Assembly (NCBI GenBank): GCA_964036155.1
Contig: OZ038422.1
Location: 87,653,705-87,717,704, forward strand
Reading direction: 5' to 3'
DNA length: 64,000 nucleotides
From: Diploscapter coronatus
Lineage: Eukaryota > Nematoda > Chromadorea > Rhabditida > Rhabditidae
The position numbers and the translations under genes are program-made. The notes under the pieces were generated by a model. It saw nothing but the letters and a program-made list of their open reading frames with translations, did not search any database and had not been told where the DNA came from. The stretch's first letter is position 1. Each line of letters opens with the position of its first letter. Below are positions 10,701 through 22,700 of the stretch, piece after piece.

Positions 10701-13349
10701 TTATTATTTGGCTGTCTATGCTGTATTTTTTTTTGCATAATCTATGAGAGGAAATCTATGTTTTTCTTAAGAACTGGAAATATGGACCTTGCAAAGACGG
10801 TGATCAGATTCAGAAGGAATTTGTTGATTTGTGGTATCGATTTGCACATAAATACAAGGACATCTGCCATTTTGGATTCACATTCGTTACAACACTCACT
10901 CATGAGGTTGGACTCACTTTGGAGACTCTCGATGAGTATTTGGCTGGAAGATTGGCCCAACTTCATTTATCTGGTTTGTCCTCATCATTTTCATATTTCA
11001 ATATTCTTTGGTAATTTATAGGAGCATCGGACAATTCTCTCTCGATAATAATGGGCGATCACGGCAATCGCATTGGCCCACAACAATACAGTTACTCAGG
11101 TACATAGTATTTTTTTTTTTCAAAATATCAAATAAGAAGTGCCTTATTTAGGAAGAATAGAAGAAAGAATGCCCTTGATGGCTATTCGTTTGCCCAATAA
11201 TTTTGCTAAAACATACCCGATTGAATATGGGCATTTCATAAAGAATAAGTATAAACTAGTCAGGTTGGTTGATTCATCTATAAATTTATATTAAATTCTA
11301 TTTATTCAGTAACTTTGACGTGCATCAAATGTTAAAAGATATTGTATTGATGAGACTGGGCAAGAGTGACGTACGCAGAGAAGGCAGAGGAATCAGTCTC
11401 TTTACTGAAATTCCAAGGAATAGGTCAATCACCATTTTTATTTCCATTATTTAATGATTCGATTTCAGAACTTGTCAAGAAGCCTACATTGCATACAATT
11501 TCTGTACGTGTCTGATTGATCAATCGAATGTAGCGAAGCCATACAAAAATAGAGAGTCTAAGTCGAAGGAAGAACGAACAAAGGTGGCGAAAATCATAGA
11601 AAATTACAATAGCTCAGATGACCTGAAGGCCAAATTCGGATTCAGCATGGCCGAAAACCCTCCATAGGCTTCTTTCCCTATTTTTATGATGGAAAATCGA
11701 ACTTATCTAAATTTGAAATGATCTTTCAAATGCAGAGTTGAAGACTGATACTGGACTTGCATTTTCGAAATTTCACTAATTAACTTCTTGAATAATGATG
11801 CAAAATGTATTATAGGGAAAAGCTTAAACTGAAAACGCTATACGCAGAAAAGTTCATGCGTTCCTCCCGCATTCGCCCCGAGTCGGCTCCGCTGCGGGTC
11901 CTACTCGGACGAATACGAAACGAATGCGGGAAGAGCGCGAGATAAATGGGGGAGAAACGAGAACGTGAGACGAAAGACGGGCAAAGGAGGGACGAATGCG
12001 GGAGGAACGCGTGAACTTTTCTCTGTGTAGCGACGTCCAGAATGAAGCTAGGACCGTGAAATTTTTGGAGTAGATTCCTAGTGACCTAGGGAAGTCTATT
12101 CTGAAGCTTCCCGACGTCATCACTGCTCCAGAGAGATTAAGACGTCAACTTTCTTCCGAATAATCGTAGAGGTCTCAAAATTTGATCAGAATCTGGTCTC
12201 ATCTGAAACTAATTTAAATTTTTAATTATCCAATTAAGGGTAATTGACTCTAAAATTTAACTGAGCAAATAATCTCACCTAATTGGAACAATTACACAAA
12301 ATTCAAGTGACGTCAACTTTTCCAGCGTCATCTGATGCTCAACCGGCGGCTTAAAAATGGAATATAGTCCTGCACCGAGCTGAAGCTCTGCTATTTTGCA
12401 CTGTCAAAGTCGTCGAATATGGCCTGTCGGGTTTGCGATGAGCGATGTGAATCTTTCTCGCTTGTCCCAGCATCTCAGCGTTCAAACAGCGTATCCATGT
12501 GGATCCGTGTAGGTCCACATTTATTCACATCGACCCACAGCACTGCGGATCCGCAAGTTGCCCCACATGGATACGCAGTTTGAATGCTGAGACAGAGAGA
12601 AAGAACGAATAGAGGTGAAAAAGAGCGCAGAAAAACGAGAAATAGAGTTGAAAAAGAAAGAAATAAAGAGATAAATTATAGAACTTCTGTAGCTTTATAA
12701 GTATTACTGTAGAAAGCTATTATATTTTAGCGAACAATCTAGTGGGGAATAGGGAATGCTATTTGGCTATGTGAAAGCTCTATATAATCAAATTTGCTTT
12801 CAGAATTCATTCGAAGCAATCAAAACATGGCTGAAAGGCACAGAACTTAGCGAATGTGTGCGGGTTGAGTCGGTGAAGATTGAAGGTGAAGAAATCAGCT
12901 TTAAATATTTCAAAATGCTTATTTCAGGATCAATTCAGACATTTGGAATAAATCCATTTGTGAGACATGGGTTTAGGACTTTGACTAATTTGAAAAATAA
13001 TGCCATGCTGAAAGACGCCGAAGCCAAAGCTGATGTACTGTGAATGTTAATTATTTTTGAAAACGATAGAAGAAATCTTCAGTATTTCTATCACGAGGTG
13101 ACAGTCTCAGCAACCACCGTAGTTGAAGAGAAATTATCACTGCTATTTCGAATCGAAGAAGAAACTCAAGATGTGATCCAATTTTACAGTACCTTTATTT
13201 AACTCTGTGAGATCAAATTGTAGGGTGTCTACAAAGTTATCTTCGAGCCATTTGTGAAACCAGTTCTAAAGATCTGTCATAGACCTTCACTGACTGAGAC
13301 TTGTGCCTGTTTATTCGAAGAAAAACGGAAGTCAAAAGTGATTCAATAA
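7789..13349 (+). CDS. DUF229 / sulfatase-like (alkaline-phosphatase fold) type II membrane protein, multi-exon
   Basis: Nematode-expanded DUF229 family, sulfatase-related with a predicted phosphatase/sulfatase fold; the substrate is unknown. The start codon was not found. The first clear exon gives a basic cytosolic tail (KKKKKLKIRTRL, ending 7827). It joins in phase to a transmembrane anchor (TAIIAIIIFGLYANF) and the luminal exon ending YQEYK (8159). A GC-AG intron follows, then DRLNSEAESLLPHHPFDNLC. Exons between about 8350 and 9430 are unclear. From 9434 the family pattern is plain: the metal/nucleophile segment LGFDST|ARSMFFRHLPRTVD, the SLINLGPILAGDLP motif, LDPTAIPFLWKMM, the ADHFYRAYYLAVY segment and the metal-site motif MGDHGNRIG. 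CQEAYIAYNFCTCL then starts the Cys-rich tail. The frame stops at 11665-11667, but a donor at 11591 joins in phase to 12804. There FEAIKTWLKG, GINPFVRHGF and a final C..C.C segment complete the usual C-terminus (stop 13347-13349). Thus there may be two 3' ends, or the last exons belong to a broken paralogue. Confidence 0.75.
8186..8225. repeat. Perfect 17-bp inverted repeat with 6-nt loop
   Basis: Arms CCTCCATTGTGAATGAC (8186-8202) and GTCATTCACAATGGAGG (8209-8225) with loop GGCCTT. It lies inside the short GC-AG intron 8160-8255 of the DUF229 gene. Confidence 0.9.
11844..12026. mobile_element. GC-rich MITE in the DUF229 intron
   Basis: Inverted ends AGAAAAGTTCATGCGTTCC... and ...GGAACGCGTGAACTTTTCT flank a GC-rich core (CCGCATTCG at both sides, inverted). 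About 180 bp, and base composition is clearly unlike the surrounding AT-rich DNA. Confidence 0.75.
12452..12604. mobile_element. MITE with ~45-bp inverted repeats in the DUF229 intron
   Basis: TTTCTCGCTTGTCCCAGCAT... at the left is inverted at the right. Both arms contain GCGTATCCATGTGG or its complement, and inner repeats of GGATCCG. About 150 bp, non-coding. Confidence 0.75.
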
Positions 13350-14069
13350 GAAATATTCAGCGGGTGATTTTACTAGATTTCTTGAAATTAATTATATTAT
13401 ATTTGATACATCTCATTGTTATCCACATTCTCGAGCATTAATTATTGATATTGGCACAAATTTTGAAAACAGTCAAAATTTATGATATTTTATAGGATTT
13501 TCTCAAAGCTCGTTTTATGAGACGAGTAAATTAGCATTAAAAAATTAAAGTGCGCTTTTTTGCCATCATTCCCTTCTCGTTTTCTACATTAGAAATATAC
13601 ATTCGAATATCTTACAGATTTTTGCTAATTGAAAGCTTAATATAAGTAATTTAAAACTTTGAATAATTCAATTGTCATTATTATATCCCCATGTGGGTAT
13701 CCATTTATTTTCGAAAAGATACAAATAAAATATTAGGTTGTTGCATAGGTTCTGTCCTAATTTTTGAAAATTCGATAACTTTCTTAAAATTTGATGATGA
13801 ATCGAAATGAGATTTTAGTACTAGTAATTACTACTTTTGGGGGAATAACTAATATCCTATCAGCCGGCCGCCGAAGGCGGCCGGCGGAGGTTGTATTCGC
13901 TTTTAACAATGAGTAGCAGTTTGAACATAAAAATCGATGCAAAACTCATTCTGGTTGGTTTCAAAGGCTGATTTCGATGTCAGATTCGTGTTCAGCGTGG
14001 TTCAATATTAATTTATTCTGCCCAATGTCTTTGATTTCCTTCGGAAACCGACAAAATGAATGACAACTA
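13350..14069. other. Gene-free spacer with transposon remnants
   Basis: It contains TTAGGTTGTTGCATAGGTTC at about 13733, which resembles a mariner-type terminus but has no partner end. It also holds a lone left end of the family F element (ACTACTTTTGGGGGAATA near 13830) and a GC-rich hairpin (13864-13886). No exon was seen. Confidence 0.5.
13864..13886. repeat. GC-rich hairpin
   Basis: Perfect 10-bp inverted repeat GCCGGCCGCC / GGCGGCCGGC with a 3-nt loop in otherwise AT-rich DNA. Confidence 0.8.
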
Positions 14070-14950
14070 CTACTTCTGGGGGAATAATTGATATTCGAGA
14101 AATTGTTGTAATTCCCTTAATATCGTTCTATATGATATCAGAAGCGACGAAGCCAGAAAAATAAATCTCGGACCCCTGTAGTAGTCGTGAAAGGTGAGCA
14201 TGCAGTATATCAGTATATCTCCATTAGCCACGGTGCCAAAAATTACAGGATAATTACGTGTGGCCCTCCTTACATAGGTAATTACGCGGCCTTGGTGATT
14301 CGACTGTCGCTCTTGAAGTGAAATTGGCTTGAGCCAGTATCGGATTTCAATGCCATTGATTATTTAGCTGATTAGACAACAATTACTCCAAATTATCTTG
14401 AATTCGATGCCATAATTGAATTGTAAAAAGCATCAAATTTTCTGCAATTTAAAAGAAGAAAGATATATCGTATGCGCCAGCCAGTTTTCTGCAGCTATTG
14501 CGTATAATTCTAAATTTTCAAAATGTTATCATTTACTTTGGTTTAGAAAGATCACTATTATTAAGGGCAAAAATACTGATGCTAGATTATATAAAATCAT
14601 GTAAGTGCGCATTTATAGTTATATCATATACATAGAAGACCACGAATTAAAAATTACCAATCGCTGAACAGTGAATGCGCTTTATGGATGTCATATATGA
14701 ACAGGCTGTCAGCGGAGATTTTATTTCATTTTATTGGCCGCGTAATTACCTATGTAAGGAGGGCCACGCGTAATTATCCTGTGATTTTGGCAACGTGGCT
14801 AATGGAGATATACTGCGTGCTCACTTTTCACGACTACTACAGAGGTCCGAGATTTATTGTTCCGGCTTCGTCGCTTCTGATATCATATAGAAGATGTTAA
14901 GGTAACTACAACAATTTCTAGAGTATCAATTATTCCCCCAGAAGTAATAA
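14070..14950. mobile_element. Foldback element family F, copy 1 (~880 bp)
   Basis: Ends CTACTACTTCTGGGGGAATA and TATTCCCCCAGAAGTAATA. Inverted arms of about 220 bp share TCAGAAGCGACGAAGCC and AGGAGGGCCAC(G)CGTAATTA-type segments. No coding capacity. A second copy at 38074-40672 is interrupted by another transposon, so this copy gives the empty-site sequence. Confidence 0.85.
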
Positions 14951-15732
14951 TCAATGAAAAAGGTTATTTTTCTGGGAAAATATTTAGTTACCTTCTGGAA
15001 AAGAAAAACGAGATTTGTAGCCAGAATTGGATGATTATTCTTTTTTCAAATGCTTATTACTGGTGATAAAATCATCTCCATCGGGAATCTGCTAAAAACG
15101 GATCAATTTCAGTAACTGTGACCACAGATTGATGGAGATAGCTGATTCGAGAAATATCTTGCTTGGACTTATTACATTTTCTAACTTCAGATCGGATCAT
15201 TTCTCAAATTCCAAAATTATCACGAGACTATAATAATTTGTCATCGTATTTTAACAACAGTTTACATGTTAGAAGAATTATTAAACGCTCTAAGAAATAT
15301 AATAATAAACTTGGCAGTAAATCTATGAATTTCGACATTAATAAAAATTTAGAAATATTTAATTGTTCATACTATAGGAATGAATATCATTTTTCCACGA
15401 ATTTTTACAGTGTATGATGTTATGACATTCACGAAGTAAACTAAAATGAATTGTTATGGCGTTCTGGAAATGCCGCAACATACTAAATAAAATGTAATAA
15501 GAATTTTATTGATCGGATAGTACATCGTGTTTTCAAAAACTAGCATAAAATGTATGATTTAGTTTAACCTTAGTGTTACCTAAATTTATCGTTATAGAAT
15601 ATTTTTTGACGAAAAAAATCACATGCTGTTTATGGGGTTAAAATCATGAAATTTTTACTACGATTACCAATCAAATGCCGGTGATCGCTTTAAATAGGAA
15701 TAGGTAAATAGCCCACCGACTATGACATACTC
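14951..15732. other. Gene-free spacer
   Basis: Short open frames only, without recognisable protein features or good flanking splice signals. Confidence 0.4.
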
Positions 15733-15916
15733 CTCAGCGAAAATTGTGCCTATCCGAGTCAATCCGGACGAATGTCGGCAATTTGACCCGAGTCAGTTGA
15801 CAGTTTTATCAAATAAAAATTACCGACCAACACGGATCCGAGCGAATTGGTATTGGTCGGCAAAAAAGTTTCAAAATCCCTCCGGATTGGTTCGGATAGG
15901 CACAATTTTCGCTGAG
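15733..15916. mobile_element. MITE family G, copy 1
   Basis: Starts CTCAGCGAAAATTGTGCCTA and ends with the inverted TAGGCACAATTTTCGCTGAG, followed inward by CCGAGTCAATCCGGA-like arms. A related but longer copy lies at 27065-27323. Confidence 0.85.
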
Positions 15917-16710
15917 TATATTTCACCTGTGATATCAGTATTTCTAATATCATGCCACAATTACCACATTCGGATATACCTAGTCGAGTTATGAGGCGCA
16001 ACCGGATCAAACCGACATATGATTGCAAAATATGACATTCACCCACACTGAATGACTCAAAAAGTGGTAAATCGATATGCTAATTAGCCTAATTATCTTC
16101 TGCATTTAATTTCCTTCAATTTCATGTATGATTTCCCTAGGCGCTAAATTTTCACTTATCTTCAACAATATCTCCTAGAATTACTATAGAAGTTCATGAG
16201 ATCTGACGGAAACAGATTTTCGAGAGATGTGATTCCAGAAGTTCATTATAGATCTCCAAATCTTCTGTCAAAATGGACTATTCTATCATATCTTACTATT
16301 CTAGAAGTTCCTAGGCCGATACACCCATCTTTCTGGTCACTGGGTTTGCTCATTTACTCAAAAATGATGAAACGTTCACTATAGGAATATTCGAGCGACA
16401 TTATTTATTTTATTTAATGAAATTCGTAGAAGGAAGCGATTGAAAAATTCACTTCCTCTATTTTCAGGAACATAATTCGTTGATAACAATACCAAATAGC
16501 CAAATGTGTCATCAAAACGAGCTGTCATAATTCGATTAAGAAAATAAGGAATAAGAAATTCAGAGAAGAAATGTATTACGCTTGCAGTTTAGCTAGTGGT
16601 GAATGAAATAAGAGCATCAGAACAATGTGGGATGTGGAACTTAATTAAAATTTATCGAAATTATGCATTCATCAGATGATCAATCACATATAGATAGAAA
16701 AAAGGAGAAC
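15917..16710. other. Intergenic region upstream of the mucin-like gene
   Basis: No exon recognised; AT-rich. Contains imperfect AGAAGTTCAT/AGATCT repeats near 16185-16265 of unknown meaning. Confidence 0.4.
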
Positions 16711-16718
16711 TATAAATA
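16711..16718 (+). promoter_or_regulatory. Putative TATA box of the mucin-like gene
   Basis: TATAAATA lies about 52 bp upstream of the ATG at 16770, preceded by AAAAAAGGAGAAC. A CTCAG acceptor-like site directly before the ATG would also allow trans-splicing. Both assignments are by sequence only. Confidence 0.4.
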
Positions 16719-16769
16719 TGGGATGTAACAAATGGTGAAGCGTTGTAAATTTAGCACATAAACTCAGCA

Positions 16770-19700
16770 ATGAGATGTCTGCTAATAGCAGCCAGTATTC
16801 TGTTCGGGATATTAATATCATCAATAGACGCTGGAATCTACGGCGGCTATGAAACTCAGGTCAGTAATATTGTTATTTTTGAAGATTACTCAAGTATTAA
16901 GAGAAATACTTGAATAATCTACAATGCTGTCAGCATTGATAATAAACTAGTTGAAAAGTTGTAATTATCGGAAGTGTAAATGCAAAAACGAGGTAAACTG
17001 CACTGCTCTTTGCCGCATAATTTACAGTAAAGTACAATGCAGTTTGGAGATTGCTGTGCAATCGAAAAAGAAAACATTGGCATAAAATCCGGCGAATGCT
17101 AACAAATCATCAGATCCGTTGTTTATCAAAACATCAAATTTATACAAGGTCAGCACTCACCACAAAGTCTAGTGAGAGGAAAGTATTCTTTTTGTGTGCA
17201 TACTGTTCGCTGCATCTTTCAACAGTATGTAGCACGAAGAATACTGATCATCAGCTAGACTTTGCAGTGTATGCAGATCTCATAAGTTTTTACCTTTCGA
17301 TGTTAATGAATTTGAGTGGTTAAATAAATTATTACTGATAACTTTGAATGATAAATTATGATGAGTAATTGCATCATCCAAGGTAATAAAATTTTCGAAA
17401 ATGGAAGTGGCTTCTATTTAGCTGCGATAGAAGTACTCAGTAATTGATAATAAATTACTTAGTCCCTCAATTACAGTTAGATAGGAGCTAGCTTATTTAT
17501 CGAAATTATTAGCATCCTTAGGTGAAGAAACCTTCCTTAAGGGCGGTGTAGCGCAGTGGTTGTGTGTTACTGCCTACAGCTAGGGCTCAAGTTCGCCCCC
17601 CGCTTCTCACCCAAACCAAGGGGGTTAAGAAATGTTGGTAGTGGATAAAACCACGAAAAATTCGCCTAAAATCCCTCAACTGTTGCACACAACAACAACA
17701 GTCTGTCCTCGGGACGGGCCACTAGTCCTGCGTGGCTAGGATAGGCCGACTGTCCCATTACGTGCTGAGGGTAGCCGACCCCCACCTAGTGGGGAATAAT
17801 AAGGCTAGGAAGAAAAAAAAAAGATGAAGAAACCTTCCTTCATAAACGGTAAAAGTTGGTTAGAGAGACGAGAATGGTCGAATCAGTTTTCCAAACGAAT
17901 ATTTATGTTGTCATATTCTCCATTTTTTTTAAATATATATTTTCATGTAGTGTTTTCGCTTTGAGTATGAATAATGTTTTCTTTACGCTAATTTTAGAAT
18001 GCTGATACTGGCGGCGGTTCATATAGTGGAGGCAACTCATATGGCAATGGTTATGCAGACTACAATGTACCACAAAACTACATCTATGAGGAATATTCGA
18101 TGTCTTCCGAGTCATCTGAGTCGTCGTCGTCGTCATCGAGCGAATCGGAAGAAACTAGTAGGTTCTACAAACATTCATAAGATTCAGAATTCCTGTCTGT
18201 AATTAATGATATGAAGTTTGCAATATAAATAATTTTAGAATGCAAAGAATGTCCTTCTGTGAAGATCCTGGACCTGCTAAACAATAGCTTGCCAAAAGGA
18301 TTCTACGAATTTCCGCCTACATTCAAGTAAACCTTTGTTTTTTTACTGGATAACAAAAGCTTTTTATTTATTATGAATGTATTTTTGCGAAAATAAAGAT
18401 CAAAATAAGATTAAGCATCAGCTTTATGCCAGAAAAGACTTTTTACAAATATCCGAATAATTTTCTTTCCAATGATGAATGAACTTTTCACAGTGATTAA
18501 ATCTGGTGAAATTTTTGAATCACTCAGTAGCCAATATTTCCTTTTTACGTTGCAAATTTAGATACATCAAGAAGAATGGCTGCAAAGCTGCAAATATATC
18601 ATGCATAGGCAGTTCTCCTTCGGAACTCGTTGTCAATAATCCGAAAGGCACTGGTGACAATTCGAATCAGCCATATCCTGGAGCAAGGGTATTTTTTATC
18701 CTTTATATCCAGGTTGAGCTAAAAAGTTAGCATCGTTTGTTTTATATTTGCTAGTCCTTCCATTTATGGTATACATATTCAGATGAAATTTTTCACTTTC
18801 ATGATTAGTTTATCCTAATAGTTCTACAAAATCTTTACCAGATCAGTTTATCACGAATGATTGAAACAGTAGAAATAAAAAAAAACTAGTGATGCAAAAC
18901 TATTGAGAGTCTCTCTAACATTCAACATAATAGGTTGTTTCACGTGGAACTTCAATCAGAGTATTGGCCAAATGTAATGAGAACGGAAAATGGGTCGTAA
19001 AGGATTGGAAGAACTTGCTAATCATTTTCGACCATGCGGTGTGTGTTGTTAAAACTCCAGGTTTGATATATTTTTATGTTTAAATAATTTAACAACTTAC
19101 TACAATTAATCGAGCTCCGAAACTTCGATTTTCGGATTCTCCACTCGATCACATTGCTAGGGACTATTTCCAGGAATATGAATTTTGAGCTGTGCCAAGC
19201 CTTTCTACAGATTTTCATAGAATGGCTGATCATTTTAGCAACGAAACCAACAGCCCCGACAGTCCCAACTGCCCCGACAGCCCCGACAGTCCCGACAGTC
19301 CCAACTGCTCCAACAGTCCCGACAGTCCCAACAGCCCCGACAGTCCCAACAGCCCCGACAGTCCCGACAGTCCCAACTGCTCCAACAGTCCCGACAGTCC
19401 CAACAGTCCCGACAGTCCCAACAGCCCCGACAGTCCCGACAGTCCCGACAGTCCCGACAGTCCCAACTGCCCCGACAGTCCCAACAGCCCCGACAGTCCC
19501 AACAGCCCCGACAGTCCCAACAGCCCCGACAGTCCCGACAGTCCCAACTGCTCCAACAGTCCCGACAGTCCCGACAGTCCCGACAGTCCCGACAGTCCCA
19601 ACTGCCCCGACAGTCCCAACAGCCCCGACAGTCCCAACAGCCCCGACAGTCCCAACAGCCCCGACAGTCCCGACAGTCCCAACTGCTCCAACAGTCCCGA

Positions 19701-22700
19701 CAGTCCCAACAGCCCCGACAGTCCCAACTGCCCCGACAGTCCCAACAGCCCCGACAGTCCCGACAGTCCCAACTGCTCCAACAGTCCCGACAGTCCCGAC
19801 AGTCCCAACTGCACCTACAGAGCCAACAGCCCCGACAGTCCCAACTGCCCCGACAGAGCCGACAGAAGCGACATCAGGCACTGGGGCGACGTCAGGTACT
19901 GGAGGAACTGGTGGAACTGAAGCCACTGATAGCACTGGAGGAACTGGTGGAACAGGAGCCACTGATAGCACTGGTGGAACAGGAGGCACTGGAGCCACTG
20001 ATAGCACTGGTGGAACTGGAGCCACTGATAGCACTGGTGGAACTGGAGCCACTGATAGCACTGGTGGAACAGGAGGCACTGGAGCCACTGATAGCACTGG
20101 AGGCACAGGAGGCACTGATAGCACTGGTGGAACAGGAGGCACTGGAGCCACTGATAGCACTGGAGGAACTGGAGCCACTGATAGCACTGGAGGCACAGGA
20201 GGCACTGATAGCACTGGTGGAACAGGAGGCACTGGAGGCACTGATAGCACTGGTGGAACAGGAGCCACTGATAGCACTGGTGGAACAGGAGGCACTGGAG
20301 CCACTGATAGCACTGGTGGAACTGGAGCCACTGATAGCACTGGAGGCACTGGAGGCACTGATAGCACTGGTGGAACTGGAGCCACTGATAGCACTGGTGG
20401 AACAGGAGGCACTGGAGCCACTGATAGCACTGGAGGCACAGGAGGCACTGATAGCACTGGTGGAACAGGAGGCACTGGAGCCACTGATAGCACTGGAGGC
20501 ACAGGAGGCACTGATAGCACTGGTGGAACAGGAGGCACTGGAGCCACTGATAGCACTGGAGGCACAGGAGGCACTGATAGCACTGGTGGAACAGGAGGCA
20601 CTGGAGGCACTGATAGCACTGGTGGAACTGGAGCCACTGATAGCACTGGTGGAACAGGAGGCACTGGAGCCACTGATAGCACTGGTGGAACTGGAGCCAC
20701 TGATAGCACTGGAGGCACAGGAGGCACTGATAGCACTGGTGGAACAGGAGGCACTGGAGGCACTGATAGCACTGGAGGCACAGGAGGCACTGATAGCACT
20801 GGTGGAACAGGAGGCACTGGAGGCACTGATAGCACTGGTGGAACTGGAGCCACTGATAGCACTGGTGGAACAGGAGGCACTGGAGCCACTGATAGCACTG
20901 GTGGAACTGGAGCCACTGATAGCACTGGAGGCACTGGAGGAACTGGTGGAACAGGAGCCACTGATAGCACTGGAGGAACTGGAGCCACTGATAGCACTGG
21001 AGGCACAGGAGGCACTGATAGCACTGGTGGAACAGGAGGCACTGGAGGCACTGATAGCACTGGTGGAACTGGAGCCACTGATAGCACTGGAGGCACTGGA
21101 GGAACTGGAGCCACTGATAGCACTGGAGGCACAGGAGGCACTGATAGCACTGGTGGAACAGGAGGCACTGGAGGCACTGATAGCACTGGTGGAACTGGAG
21201 GCACTGGAGCCACTGATAGCACTGGTGGAACTGGAGCCACTGATAGCACTGGAGGCACTGGAGGCACTGATAGCACTGGTGGAACTGGAGCCACTGATAG
21301 CACTGGTGGAACAGGAGGCACTGGAGCCACTGATAGCACTGGAGGCACAGGAGGCACTGATAGCACTGGTGGAACAGGAGGCACTGGAGCCACTGATAGC
21401 ACTGGAGGCACAGGAGGCACTGATAGCACTGGTGGAACAGGAGGCACTGGAGCCACTGATAGCACTGGAGGCACAGGAGGCACTGATAGCACTGGTGGAA
21501 CAGGAGGCACTGGAGGCACTGATAGCACTGGTGGAACTGGAGCCACTGATAGCACTGGTGGAACAGGAGGCACTGGAGCCACTGATAGCACTGGTGGAAC
21601 TGGAGCCACTGATAGCACTGGAGGCACAGGAGGCACTGATAGCACTGGTGGAACAGGAGGCACTGGAGGCACTGATAGCACTGGAGGCACAGGAGGCACT
21701 GATAGCACTGGTGGAACAGGAGGCACTGGAGGCACTGATAGCACTGGTGGAACTGGAGCCACTGATAGCACTGGTGGAACAGGAGGCACTGGAGCCACTG
21801 ATAGCACTGGTGGAACTGGAGCCACTGATAGCACTGGAGGCACTGGAGGAACTGGTGGAACAGGAGCCACTGATAGCACTGGAGGAACTGGAGCCACTGA
21901 TAGCACTGGAGGCACAGGAGGCACTGATAGCACTGGTGGAACAGGAGGCACTGGAGGCACTGATAGCACTGGTGGAACTGGAGGCACAGCTTCACCAGGT
22001 AACTATTGCTTTGAGTGTTCAAAGTGGCAAAAAAAATTGGAAAACGCTCAGAATTTTGCCTGACACTTACTACACTATAAGGTGAACCGAAAGTTTTGTC
22101 ACAATTTACGATTTTCTACATTTTCGTAACTTTAACTTTAGTTATTAATTTTCAAACTCATTTTGTGCATTGGAATTGAGTTTCATGAATCCCTCCAACA
22201 GAGAAAAATGTTCTCCATAGTCGAATTGACTAAAATCATTCATGAAAACCCCGAAAATATCGATTATTCTAATGCAAATACTTGCCAAAACAACTCATAC
22301 GAAGGATTTTGTTCTTCTCTTTCACAAAGTGGGCGGGGGCCAAATTGTATGCCCTGATGATACCCAAGGTGGAAAATTCATCTAGTGATGATAAATGCGA
22401 ATTTTTCGATCCATCAAACGCACCGAAAATCCATTGCGATTCAAACCAATGGAAAAATGCTGAGAATAAGCCTATCGTCTCTATTCTCTGCTATAAACAA
22501 GGTACTTATATGGGGATATACAACATCGCACACCAAAAAATTTGATGCGCAATGACTGCCCCCTATAGACAGACATACTTAACAAAAAAAATACTAAAGT
22601 AAGTTGTGGGTGAATAATGTACCACTCTTTGTACTTTATTTATTCAATAGTCAAAATCCTGGATTAATACTGAGGCTGTAGAGAGACGATAGTTAGATGG

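Noticed and set aside
12756..13043. Independent small gene
   Set aside because: Its internal GTGAAG...TTTCAG intron and the match to the DUF229 C-terminus show that it is made of exons of that family, not a free 95-residue protein.
13733..13760. mariner element
   Set aside because: Only one terminus-like motif (TTAGGTTGTTGCATAGGTTC) is present, without a partner end or transposase.
19018..21987. Long minus-strand frame of [13 protein letters not shown] repeats
   Set aside because: It is the complement of the mucin-like minisatellite. Unit lengths divisible by three keep it open, and the splice sites and signal peptide support the plus-strand frame.
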